Of a stretch of DNA of 64,000 nucleotides, positions 34,501 through 43,023 are shown one piece after another (positions within the stretch are counted from its first letter, which is position 1; every line of letters begins with the position of its first letter). The position numbers and the translations under genes were made by a program. The stretch is from assembly GCF_003350925.1 (NCBI RefSeq), contig NZ_KZ857174.1, positions 582,077 through 646,076 on the forward strand, in the 5' to 3' direction. This stretch comes from Dyella tabacisoli. GTDB lineage: Bacteria > Pseudomonadota > Gammaproteobacteria > Xanthomonadales > Rhodanobacteraceae. The notes beneath the pieces were generated by a model that was not told the origin of the DNA, searched no databases, and worked only from the letters and a program-made list of their open reading frames with translations.

Positions 34501-35232
34501 ATGAGTGAAATCGAACGGGGGCGCGGTATCGCGCTATGGAGTCAGATCGGCGAGATCCTCGCCGAGGACATCCTCAAAGGGCGCTTGCGCCAGGGCGACC
34601 AGCTACCATCGGCACAGGAGCTGGCAGCTCGCTTCGACGTCAACCGGCACACGGTACGCCGGGCCATGGCGGCATTGGAGCAGCGCAACCTGGTGCGCAC
34701 CGAGCAAGGGCGCGGCACCTTTGTGCAGGAACAGACGCTGGATTACGCGATCAGCAAGCGCACCCGCTTCACCCAAAATATGCGCAATCTCAATGTCGAG
34801 GCCGATATCGAGATTCTTGAGGATGCTCGCGAGATCCCGCCGACCCAGGTTGCCGAAGCCCTGGGGCTGGGGCGCAGCGAATATGTTTATCGCATCGACA
34901 CCTTGAGTCATGCCGATGGGCATATCGTCGATCACAGCACGGCTTATTTTCCCGCAATGCGCTTTCCTGGCCTGCCCGAGGTGTATCGGCGTCTACAGTC
35001 GGTTACCCGCACGTTGAGCGAGTTCGGCGTCAACGATTATGTGCGCAAGCACACGCGTGTTTCCGCGCGATTGCCCGAAGCGGCCACCGCCAAGCTGATG
35101 AAGCAATTACCGAATCGACCCGTGCTGCATGTGCAATCGATCAATGCCGATCCACGCGGCATGCCTGTGCAATACGGCATCACGCGCTTCTCCGGCGATT
35201 GGGTGCAACTTATCTTAATGGCGGACGATTGA
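34501..35232 (+). CDS. phnF: PhnF, GntR/HutC-family repressor
   Basis: 243 residues from ATG 34501 (an ATG at 34477 is in frame but GGCAGTGGC and position favour 34501). The winged helix has LPSAQELAARFDVNRHTVRRAMAALEQRNLVRTEQGRGTFVQ, and the C-terminal UTRA/chorismate-lyase-like ligand domain follows. It is transcribed away from phnGHIJKLM across the candidate operator, so it probably represses both units until a phosphonate or phosphate signal is sensed. Confidence 0.93.
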   Translation: MSEIERGRGIALWSQIGEILAEDILKGRLRQGDQLPSAQELAARFDVNRHTVRRAMAALEQRNLVRTEQGRGTFVQEQTLDYAISKRTRFTQNMRNLNVEADIEILEDAREIPPTQVAEALGLGRSEYVYRIDTLSHADGHIVDHSTAYFPAMRFPGLPEVYRRLQSVTRTLSEFGVNDYVRKHTRVSARLPEAATAKLMKQLPNRPVLHVQSINADPRGMPVQYGITRFSGDWVQLILMADD

Positions 35233-35888
35233 TGCGCTACGCGATTTACTACTGCCCCGCAGCGGGTAGCGAACTGGATCGTTTTGGTCAGGACTGGTTG
35301 GCGACCAGTGAATTGCCTGGCATTACTTCAGCGCGAATAGGCGAGCTATTACGCGATGCGCGACGCTACGGCTGGCATGCGACTATCCATGCGCCGTTCG
35401 TACTGACTGCTGGCATGAGTTACCAAGATCTGCGCCAGGCCGTTGCGGCCGTCGCGCAGAGCTTTACTCCCTTTGCGCTGCCCCTGAAGCTCGATCGGTT
35501 GGCCGGTTTTCTAGCTCTGCGCCCGTCGAGTGAGCATGTTGCGATAGATGCGTTGGCGGCGGCGTGCGTGCAGGCACTTGAGCCGATGCGGGCGCTGATC
35601 GACGAGCTGGCGAAACAGCGCCGTGCCATGGGTCTGGATGCCACCGAACTCGCCTTGCTGAATCGCTACGGTTACCCCTACGTACTCGATCGCTATCGCT
35701 TTCATATGACCTTGTCGGCGCCGGCTACGCCGCTTGAAGAGCAAATCCTGCACCAGGCGCTGGAGCCGCTAGTGACAAAGCTTTCATCGGCGCTGATCGA
35801 TACTTTATCCATCTGCCGCGAAGCCTCGCCGGGCGCGGATTTCGAACTGATTGAACGGATGCCATTGCGCATGGAGAAGAGGGCGTGA
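35232..35888 (+). CDS. DUF1045 protein with 2H-phosphoesterase motifs
   Basis: 218 residues from ATG 35232, overlapping the phnF stop by one base (TGATG). RYAIYYCPAAGSELDRFG is the family start. Two HxTx motifs are visible, H49-A-T-I in RRYGWHATIHAPF and H158-M-T-L in RFHMTLSAP, about 109 residues apart as in 2H phosphoesterases (cyclic nucleotide/RNA ligase type). The family is found in phn operons. The position between phnF and phnN, with no phnP present, makes hydrolysis of 5-phosphoribosyl 1,2-cyclic phosphate a plausible role; this is inference. Confidence 0.85.
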   Translation: MRYAIYYCPAAGSELDRFGQDWLATSELPGITSARIGELLRDARRYGWHATIHAPFVLTAGMSYQDLRQAVAAVAQSFTPFALPLKLDRLAGFLALRPSSEHVAIDALAAACVQALEPMRALIDELAKQRRAMGLDATELALLNRYGYPYVLDRYRFHMTLSAPATPLEEQILHQALEPLVTKLSSALIDTLSICREASPGADFELIERMPLRMEKRA

Positions 35889-36484
35889 ACGAAGGGCGTC
35901 TGTACTACGTAATGGGTCCGTCCGGCGCAGGTAAAGACAGCGTGCTGGGCTGGGTGCGCGAGCATGGCATTCCTCATGGTGTGCTTTGCGCACATCGCTA
36001 TATCACCCGGCCCGCGCATGCCGGAGGCGAAAACCACGTCGCGCTGAGCGATGCGGAATTTCAATCGCGCACACATCGTGGCCTGTTCGCGCTGACCTGG
36101 CAGGCGCATGGATTGCACTACGGTATCGGCCGCGAGATCGAGCACTGGATGGGTCGCGGCGCCGATGTATTGGTCAACGGTTCGCGCGATGCCTACACTC
36201 TGGCTTGCGAGCGCTTCCCTGCCATGCAGCCTGTGTTGATTACCGCCAATCGCGATGTCATCGCCGCGCGCCTGACGGCACGCGGGCGTGAGACGACGGC
36301 CGACATCGCTGCCCGATTAGCGCGATGCGATGCTTATCAAGCACCGTTGGGCGCATGGGTGATTCATAACAACGGCAGCGTGGCTGAGGCCGGGGCCACC
36401 TTGCTGGAAGCGATCTATAAGTCGGGCGCGGTGGCCGAGCGAGACGGCAATGCTAAAAATAAGAGTGGCTCAAGGCCGTGTTGA
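35885..36484 (+). CDS. phnN: PhnN, ribose 1,5-bisphosphate phosphokinase
   Basis: 199 residues. Walker A GPSGAGKDSVLG and a guanylate-kinase-like layout, with RYITRPAHAGGENHVALSDAEF and WQAHGLHYGIGREIEHWMGRG. It phosphorylates ribose 1,5-bisphosphate to PRPP, the last step of the C-P lyase route. It overlaps DUF1045 by 4 bp, and its last 15 bp overlap the 3' end of the convergent gene at 36470. Confidence 0.95.
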   Translation: MNEGRLYYVMGPSGAGKDSVLGWVREHGIPHGVLCAHRYITRPAHAGGENHVALSDAEFQSRTHRGLFALTWQAHGLHYGIGREIEHWMGRGADVLVNGSRDAYTLACERFPAMQPVLITANRDVIAARLTARGRETTADIAARLARCDAYQAPLGAWVIHNNGSVAEAGATLLEAIYKSGAVAERDGNAKNKSGSRPC

Positions 36485-37051
36485 GTCCAGCATCAAAAGC
36501 TTGTTGTCCTTCAATATCACCTGTTTTTTCTTGACAGGCGAGTCACCGGGCAGCAACAGGTCGAAGCTTGCAATAACGGGCGAAACGCCTGTTTTCAAGG
36601 CGTGCCGCGGGTCATAGCCCTGATCCGACGCCAGTGAAATGTTCTTCAGGCAACTTTGAATAAGCAGGCGGTCGAGTAAGCGCAGGGATCGTTCCTTTCT
36701 CTCCACTAGAAGCATGTAGTCCTCATCGCCTGCACCACAGTAGCCACGCCCCCCTGCATTCGGGGCCGACGGTATTCTCACGTAGATGACGGCGCTATTT
36801 TCGGCCTCGCTATTTTCGGCCTTGGGCAATGCGGCATCCACGGCGAAGAAATCATCGGACTGATCGATTGGCGCGCTGATTCTCGGGTCCAGCTTAAGCG
36901 CGCCATGCTCGTCCTTTGCCAGCACCTTGTCGTGCGCTTTGCATAATTCGTAGCTGCCCGCCGACGATCTCAGCTTTAAGCAGTCTGCGTGCGCACCAGC
37001 GGCGAGAAGTATGGACAGCAAAAAACTGATCGTGGCGAAGATATTTCTCAC
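36470..37051 (-). CDS. Secreted hypothetical protein
   Basis: 193 residues with a signal peptide (about 1-22, LAAGAHADCL). It has four further Cys residues (about residues 33, 101, 132 region) that could form disulfides, a KAHDKVLAKDEHGALKLDPRI stretch and a C-terminal beta-rich part. No known domain was recognised. The 3' end overlaps phnN's 3' end on the opposite strand. Confidence 0.75.
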   Translation of the reverse strand: MRNIFATISFLLSILLAAGAHADCLKLRSSAGSYELCKAHDKVLAKDEHGALKLDPRISAPIDQSDDFFAVDAALPKAENSEAENSAVIYVRIPSAPNAGGRGYCGAGDEDYMLLVERKERSLRLLDRLLIQSCLKNISLASDQGYDPRHALKTGVSPVIASFDLLLPGDSPVKKKQVILKDNKLLMLDSTRP

Positions 37052-37114
37052 AGTGCTTCCGTATGTTTTCAGGCGACCTTTTCTATCCTCTCTTCGTTCG
37101 GGGAGGAGGGGGCG

Positions 37115-38266
37115 TCAAGGCTTTGAATCGTGGGTCAGCGGCAACACATCCTGTACCAGGCTTAGCAGAAATTTCCCGGATTCCTCTTCAAACAAGATGT
37201 GCGAAGAGTCTTCGAACCAGACCATTTTCTTCTGTGGTGCTTTCACATTGGCAAACCACTGGCTGGCCAGCGTGGCCGATACCGTGAGGTCGTGACGGCC
37301 ATGAAAAAGTATGACCGGGCAGCCGAATTGCGTGGTGTCGGTGAAATCGACTTTCATCAACTCCGTCCATAGCAATGGGATGCTGAACGCAATGCCGGCA
37401 TTACGGGCTTCGAGATCCTTGGCGTCGTAATCGGGGCTGATCGACATCAACTGCGGATCGTGACCGGTTTTCTCGCCATGAAAATAACCGCCATAGCGTG
37501 ACATCCATTGGCGGTCGACACCGAGCTTGCCGATGGCTTTTTTGACAGCTTCCGCATTGGTGAGGTCGGGGTCGGGGTAGGGCGCGATACTTTCCAATGC
37601 CTTGATCGCCTCGGTATTGCCGTCGCGTCGCGCTGCATCCAAGGTCGTCTGATAACCCATCGCCTCGCTCTGCTGCATATTCACTACCTGGCCCACGCCG
37701 ACATAGGCATAGAACCAGTCCGGGTGACGTTGCGCCAGCTTGACGCCGAGTACACTGCCCCACGAGTGGCCGACCAATACGATTTTCGGCTTGTTATAGG
37801 TCTTGCGCAGCCAGGCGATCAGCTCCTCGGCATCGGCCAGCATGCGCTCGCCGCTCATGGTCGGCGCGATCTTCGCCGGATCATTTTCCCGATAGGTTTT
37901 GCCGGCGCCGCGCTGATCCCATTGCACGACGGTGAAATACTCTTCCCATGGGCCGGCATAGCTGTAACTCGCGGGCATCGAGGTCAGCGAAGGGCCGCCG
38001 TGGAGAAACAACAAAATGGGATTGTCCCGATGCCGGCCGCGCACCGAGATCCACTGCCGAATACCGCCAATCTCCACCGTGGTCATATTCTCGATGCCAT
38101 CGGGGGTAACGATCTTGCGAACGTTGCGCAGAATGGTCGCGGCATCGGGAGGCGGATTGGCGGCCGGCTTGGCGGGTGTATCCGCAGAGGCCGTGCCAAC
38201 CATCGTAAGCAGCGCCATCGCAGCGCAGATAAACCATCGGCGTGTGGTATGAGCAGATATCGACAC
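37115..38266 (-). CDS. Secreted alpha/beta hydrolase (proline iminopeptidase-like)
   Basis: 383 residues with a signal peptide (about 1-29, GTASA). The oxyanion region is LFLHGGPSLTSMPASY and the nucleophile elbow GHSWG with Ser in LVGHSWGSVLGVKLAQRHP. The acidic residue is probably in LFHGRHDLTVS, and the His in FEDSSHILFEEESGKF. These patterns match the prolyl aminopeptidase (S33) family. Substrate unknown. It lies just 3' of the element at 38358-38625. Confidence 0.88.
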   Translation of the reverse strand: MSISAHTTRRWFICAAMALLTMVGTASADTPAKPAANPPPDAATILRNVRKIVTPDGIENMTTVEIGGIRQWISVRGRHRDNPILLFLHGGPSLTSMPASYSYAGPWEEYFTVVQWDQRGAGKTYRENDPAKIAPTMSGERMLADAEELIAWLRKTYNKPKIVLVGHSWGSVLGVKLAQRHPDWFYAYVGVGQVVNMQQSEAMGYQTTLDAARRDGNTEAIKALESIAPYPDPDLTNAEAVKKAIGKLGVDRQWMSRYGGYFHGEKTGHDPQLMSISPDYDAKDLEARNAGIAFSIPLLWTELMKVDFTDTTQFGCPVILFHGRHDLTVSATLASQWFANVKAPQKKMVWFEDSSHILFEEESGKFLLSLVQDVLPLTHDSKP

Positions 38267-38357
38267 GGGTATTCCCTGAGCTGGCGCGGCTGCCAGCGCG
38301 CATCATGCCATCGGCAATAATGCCGCGACTGTGCCGGTCGCCATGGCCATAGGTCTT

Positions 38358-38625
38358 AGAGCCTGTTCAAAGTCTCCCCGTGGCCCGCGCCGGGAGCTGT
38401 TTGCACGCAGGACAAGGAAGAACGAAAGAGTGTACGTCGGTACACGACTGAGTGATGACGCGGTCATGGGTGCAAACAGCCCCGGCCCGAAGGGTTGAGC
38501 CGCTGTGGCCGCCATGCGCCAGCGCGCGGCTTGACCTGACGGCCAGTCAGGCGCTGCGCCACGCACTACCACCTGGCGGCCACAGCAGCTCAACGCGGGC
38601 TACGGGGAGACTTTGAACAGGCTCT
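38358..38625. mobile_element. MITE-like element with terminal inverted repeats and nested hairpins
   Basis: The left end (38358-38389) and right end (38594-38625) are inverted repeats: 24 bp perfect, one mismatch, then 7 more (ends AGAGCCTGTTCAAAG / CTTTGAACAGGCTCT). Inside are GCTGTTTGCAC/GTGCAAACAGC (38396-38406, 38470-38480) around GTGTAC/GTACAC (38430-38445), and TTGAGC-x-GCTGTGGCCGCCA / TGGCGGCCACAGC-x-GCTCAA (38495-38514, 38574-38593). No ORF or transposase. The right end runs into the stop codon of the DUF5690 gene. Confidence 0.75.
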
Positions 38626-39926
38626 TAGGCCGGTGTCGGCAGCCCTGCCGGCACGCTGGCTTGCCGCGCCTTGGTCTTGAAATAGATCGCCGAGCTCAAG
38701 GTAATCAGCATGCCGATGCTCGATAGCGTAACTACCGTATCGGCGTAGAACGTCGCCCAGGACAAATGCATGCCGCCGAATTCCTTGAACAGGATGATGG
38801 CGACACTGCCCAGATAGCCGCTGGAGTCGGCGATATACATCACAAAGCCCACATTGCCGGCGACGCGAAAGGTCGCCAGCATGCGTTCGAAAAAGGTGGA
38901 GTTGTAAGGCACGTAGGCGAGGTACAGGCCAAAGCCGCTGCCGCCGATCCAACCCAGGGAATCGAGCTTGCCGATGCTATGCAACCAGGTAGCCAGCACC
39001 GCGGTAGCGAAGCCGATAAAGATCAGCAGGTGATTGAGCATCAACGCTTTCAAGTTGTCGCGCACGGCCATGGTGCAGGCGGTAATCAACAGTACGGCGA
39101 TGGCGATGGGTACTTCGGTGGCGGTAAATACCGAAGCATCGCCGCCACGGCCCAGGTCGGCCCAGATCTCCGCCGCGAAGTTGTCGCGAAAATCGCGAGC
39201 AATCGTCAACGCCACATAAGCCACCACGATCATCGCCACACCAGGCAGAAAGCGCAGTAGAAAAGCACGCCGACTGCGGGCGTCCATCGGCACCCGTGCA
39301 CTGCGCGCGGCGATATCGGCGGCACTCGGCGGCGGTAGGCGCTCCAGCATCCATACCGACAAACACAGCGATGGCACAAACAGCAGTGCCGTGGCGAACG
39401 GCATCCAGAATTCGCTGACGCCATGGCTCACCATCAGCCACATGCCGATCGACTTCACCACGCCGGAGGCGACGATAAAGCTGGCGCACATGCAGGCGGC
39501 CATCAGCTCGGTACCGCGACGGCCTTCCAGATAGCCAAAGATCACGCCCCACACCATGCCCAGCGGCAGGCCGTTGAGAAACAGAAAAGCGATGTTCCAC
39601 GGTGCCGGCGTTAACGCGAAGCCCAGCAAAGCCACCCAGGCGAAGCCGATCAGCCCGGCCAGGGCACGGGCCCGACTGTGCCGCTGCATTTCGGCGATCC
39701 AGGTAATGCCGCGAAACTTGCTCAGCATGTAGCCCAGCACCTGTGCGATCACCAGCCACACTTTGTAATCCACGCCGGCGAAATGCATGCCCTCGAACGA
39801 GGCGGCCGTGAACGGCTTGCGGAACGCATACATCGACGCGTAGGCCAGAAAGGCCGCGCCACCGGCCAACAAGTGGGCGATAACCGGATGTCGGTTAGGG
39901 CCAGATAACCAAGAAACCACGCGCAC
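38625..39926 (-). CDS. DUF5690-family MFS-like transporter
   Basis: 433 residues with about 12 hydrophobic helices. The N-terminus HLLAGGAAFLAYASMYAFRKPFTAASFEG and FLFLNGLPLGMVWGVIFGYLEGRRGTELMAACMCASFIVASGVVKSIGMWLM are typical of DUF5690 proteins, which resemble sugar-phosphate antiporters (UhpC/GlpT-like). The substrate is unknown. The TAA stop lies at the tip of the adjoining inverted-repeat element, so the element may have supplied or altered this gene's 3' end. Confidence 0.85.
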   Translation of the reverse strand: MRVVSWLSGPNRHPVIAHLLAGGAAFLAYASMYAFRKPFTAASFEGMHFAGVDYKVWLVIAQVLGYMLSKFRGITWIAEMQRHSRARALAGLIGFAWVALLGFALTPAPWNIAFLFLNGLPLGMVWGVIFGYLEGRRGTELMAACMCASFIVASGVVKSIGMWLMVSHGVSEFWMPFATALLFVPSLCLSVWMLERLPPPSAADIAARSARVPMDARSRRAFLLRFLPGVAMIVVAYVALTIARDFRDNFAAEIWADLGRGGDASVFTATEVPIAIAVLLITACTMAVRDNLKALMLNHLLIFIGFATAVLATWLHSIGKLDSLGWIGGSGFGLYLAYVPYNSTFFERMLATFRVAGNVGFVMYIADSSGYLGSVAIILFKEFGGMHLSWATFYADTVVTLSSIGMLITLSSAIYFKTKARQASVPAGLPTPA

Positions 39927-40058
39927 GCAGGCAATCCTCAGGGGAGTGCCTGGCAGCGTGGCGGCCGCAGGTTACAGTGCTGTGGCGATGTCTAGGTGGG
40001 TACTTGGGCGTGTTGGAGCGTTTTTAGCTGTTATCGCAAGCACCCGACCCCTCCCCAA

Positions 40059-40082
40059 CCCTCCCCTGCATGCAGGGGAGGG
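40059..40082. repeat. 24-bp perfect palindrome centred on TGCATGCA
   Basis: CCCTCCCCTGCA followed by its reverse complement. It lies within a CCCCTCCCC-rich stretch 3' of the M28 gene. The core CCTGCATGCAGGGGAG recurs between flgE and flgF (61371-61396). The remaining part of the 39927-40185 gap holds no gene. Confidence 0.7.
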
Positions 40083-40185
40083 GGCCGAATAAGGTGAGTT
40101 TGTTTGTCATTCCTCCCCCTGCGTGTCCCGAATTGGAAGAGGGGCTTGCGGCAAGATTGCATCCCTATAATCGATACCAGGGCGT

Positions 40186-41838
40186 CTATTTGCGCTCAGC
40201 CGAACTGGCGTCGCGTGCCGCGCGGAACTCGGAGTCTTTGCTCCAGTTCGGCCAGGTATTCGAATTGGCCAGATCACTACCCAGCGTGTAGAGAATCTGC
40301 AGGTCGCGCGCCATGCCGGTAAACGACCAGCTCGCCTGCCATTCGTCGGCCGGCTGGTGGTAATGATTGGCGTTGTATTCGTCTTCGGCGGCCTTGCCAG
40401 CGGCGAGGCCGCCGTCCACCCAGTCGTCGCCTGAGCTGAACGAAACCGCCGGCACACCGCGCTTGGCGAAGGAGAAGTGATCCGAGCGGAAGAAGTGGCC
40501 TGCTTCCGGCTTCGGATCAGGCGCATAGGTTAGATCCCACTTCTTTGCCGTAGCGGTCAGCTCGTCGAGCAGATCGAGCTTGGCGCTGCCGGAGATCGTG
40601 AAGTTGCGCGCCGGGCCGTGCGGATCGAGTGCGTCCATATTGAGTACGCCGACCGTTTTGCCCAGCGAATAGAGCGGCTTGGAGGCGTAGTACTCCGAGC
40701 CGAGCAAACCTTTTTCTTCGGCGGTGACATTGAGAAACACGATCGATCGCTGCGGTCGCGGCGCCTTGGCGAATGCACGCGCCAGTTCGATCAAGGCCGC
40801 CGTGCCGGTGGCGTTGTCCACTGCACCGTTATAGATCCGGTCGCCCTTGGCGTCGGGCTCACCGATGCCGAGGTGATCCCAATGCGCGCTATAAATGACC
40901 GTTTCGTCCGGCCGTTTGCTGCCATCCAGGCGACCCACGATGTTGTGCGAAGTAATCACCTTCGCATCCACTTTGTAATTCGCCGAGAAGCTCTCGCCCT
41001 TCAGTACTACCGGCTTGAACTCGCGCGTCTGCGCCTGCTTTTTCAGTACTTCGAAATCCAGGCCCGCCTGCTTGAACAGCTCGACCGCGAGATCGCGCTG
41101 AATCCAGCCTTCCAACTGCGGATGTACCGAGGCGGGGTGATCGCGGACGATATCGAACATGGTGTTGGCGTTCGAGTTCTTCACTGTCGCCCAACCGTAA
41201 GAAGCCGGCGCGGTCTCGTGTACGATCAACACACCGGCCGCACCGCGTCGTGCGGCTTCCTCGTATTTGTAAGTCCAGCGGCCGTAATAAGTCATCGCCT
41301 TGCCGCCGAAATCGCCAACGCCGGTTTCAAAATCCGGGTCGTTAATCAGCACCACAGCGATCTTGCCGTGCAGGTCGAGCCCCTTGAAGTCGTCCCATTG
41401 GCGTTCCGGCGCGGTTACGCCGTAGCCCACGAAAACCAGCGGCGCGTCGGCGATCGACACCGACTTGGAGCCATCCAGCGGTGCGCGCACGGCAATCTCG
41501 TTGCCCTGGGTCAATGCACGATTTTTACCGTCGAGCTTCAGCGTCAGCGTTGGCGTACCGACGATCTCGGCGCGCAGCAGCGGCACTGCCTGCGTCCACG
41601 TCCGCTTGCCATTCTTCAAATCGCCACCGGGCTGCAAGCCCGCCGCCTTCATCTGCCCGATCACATAGTCGACCGTCTTGGTCTCGCCAGCCGTAGCCGG
41701 GCCGCGACCTTCAAAGGCATCGGAGGAAAGTGTCTTTACATCAGCAGACAAACGCTGCGGATCGAACGTCGGCGCATCGACCGCCGATACGGCGGTGGCG
41801 ATGGATAAGGCGAGGGTGGACAGAACCAGTCGTTTCAC
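40186..41838 (-). CDS. M28-family aminopeptidase
   Basis: 550 residues with a signal peptide (about 1-19, ATAVSAVDA). Metal ligands: the His and Asp of YSAHWDHLGIG, the Asp of AVDNATGTAALIELA, the Glu pair of TAEEKGLLGSEYY, the Asp of NMDALDPHGP and the His of FRSDHFSFAKRG. A PA-like insert is present about residues 130-230. It is predicted to be a periplasmic or secreted zinc aminopeptidase. Confidence 0.92.
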   Translation of the reverse strand: MKRLVLSTLALSIATAVSAVDAPTFDPQRLSADVKTLSSDAFEGRGPATAGETKTVDYVIGQMKAAGLQPGGDLKNGKRTWTQAVPLLRAEIVGTPTLTLKLDGKNRALTQGNEIAVRAPLDGSKSVSIADAPLVFVGYGVTAPERQWDDFKGLDLHGKIAVVLINDPDFETGVGDFGGKAMTYYGRWTYKYEEAARRGAAGVLIVHETAPASYGWATVKNSNANTMFDIVRDHPASVHPQLEGWIQRDLAVELFKQAGLDFEVLKKQAQTREFKPVVLKGESFSANYKVDAKVITSHNIVGRLDGSKRPDETVIYSAHWDHLGIGEPDAKGDRIYNGAVDNATGTAALIELARAFAKAPRPQRSIVFLNVTAEEKGLLGSEYYASKPLYSLGKTVGVLNMDALDPHGPARNFTISGSAKLDLLDELTATAKKWDLTYAPDPKPEAGHFFRSDHFSFAKRGVPAVSFSSGDDWVDGGLAAGKAAEDEYNANHYHQPADEWQASWSFTGMARDLQILYTLGSDLANSNTWPNWSKDSEFRAARDASSAERK

Positions 41839-42091
41839 GGGCAGCTACCTGTGGGGGAATCTCTGCCGATAGTAGATAGCTGATGTGCCTTGGGTCTAGC
41901 GTTTGCGCTTTTTCGGAATCGTCTGAATGGCACGGCCCCTTTCGCTGCCTATGCTTGGCAGGTCCAGTGACCAAGCGGCCCACGCACGCTGGACGAGTGG
42001 ACGATATGGCCCATGGATGGGCTTCTCGCTGCCTGCGTGCGTACATCACCCAGTAATCCTCAAGCGTGGCGTATAACGTGTGTGCGAAAGG

Positions 42092-42886
42092 CTATTGTGG
42101 ATTTGCCCACCAGGGCCACGATTCTGTTAGAGCAGGCTTGCCGATAGCGAAGACGTCCTGATGATCGGCCCAGCCACGTTCGCTGTAGTGAAGTAAGCGC
42201 GTGTCAGGGATTTGTTCGATGTCTCCGATTGTGACGTGCGGCCGGGCCATTGAGATCCCATAAGTCCCTTCGATATAGGCGTGATTTTCCTTCGCCTGAT
42301 AGTCGCAATATCCGTAGCCTGACTTGCGATAACCCTCCATCACGGTATTCCACCCTTCGGGCGAAATGTAGGGATAGTGTTGATAGACGTGTTCGCTCCA
42401 ACGTCCATGAGTGGTGCCGACCAGCACCCCTTTGGGGCTTAGGAATTTAGCCAGGTGCTCTAGCCATGCGCGCGCGATATCCCGAGACACATGAGTGAAT
42501 AGTGACCCAACCCAGATCAGATCATACGTCGTGTCGAACTGCATGGTGGTCAGAGCTTCACGCGAAAGAAGCGGTCGGGCACCAAAGGTTTTGGCGCAAA
42601 ATGCTATGCCGTCTTGATCGAGATCACAGGCATCGAACATTGCCTCAGGGAAAAGCTTCACCAAGTGGCGAAGCACGCGTCCGTGACCGCATGGGATGTC
42701 GAGCACCCGGGTGATTTCATCAACATCGCTGGATTGCCATGCAAGCAATATGGCGTTCATCGCGCTTATGCCGACTCTTTTGTAACCTGGGTCGAACATG
42801 GAGTCATTTGGGGAAACGGTCTCATCGACCGATGAATTGCGATAACGCGCGAGTGCCTGAGCCACCAGATCGAAAGACGCCATCAT
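42092..42886 (-). CDS. SAM-dependent methyltransferase (atypical AT-richer gene)
   Basis: 264 residues. Motif I is RVLDIPCGHGRVLRHLVK, followed by FDACDLDQDGIAFCAKTFGARPLLS and YDLIWVGSLFTHVSRDIARAWLEHLAKFLSPKGVLVGTTHG. The architecture fits class I methyltransferases seen in polysaccharide loci. Base composition is lower in GC than neighbours and the next gene is an acyltransferase, so this pair may be horizontally acquired. Target unknown. Confidence 0.82.
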   Translation of the reverse strand: MMASFDLVAQALARYRNSSVDETVSPNDSMFDPGYKRVGISAMNAILLAWQSSDVDEITRVLDIPCGHGRVLRHLVKLFPEAMFDACDLDQDGIAFCAKTFGARPLLSREALTTMQFDTTYDLIWVGSLFTHVSRDIARAWLEHLAKFLSPKGVLVGTTHGRWSEHVYQHYPYISPEGWNTVMEGYRKSGYGYCDYQAKENHAYIEGTYGISMARPHVTIGDIEQIPDTRLLHYSERGWADHQDVFAIGKPALTESWPWWANPQ

Positions 42887-43023
42887 TTGTTCCGTATGTT
42901 TGATTGTTCGCGTAGCGGTTCAAGTAGGAGTGAGCAGCAATCCATATCGCCAGAATTTCTCGGCGTAGCTGTCCAGCCTTCCACTCCATCTTATGGGTGC
43001 AGTAATGGGACTGTGATCGGTCG

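Noticed and set aside
36470..36484. Frameshift or fusion between phnN and the gene behind it
   Set aside because: The genes are on opposite strands and both end normally.
40618..41808. A 396-codon frame antisense to the M28 peptidase
   Set aside because: Same reason: the real gene has all metal ligands and the antisense frame has no recognisable domain.
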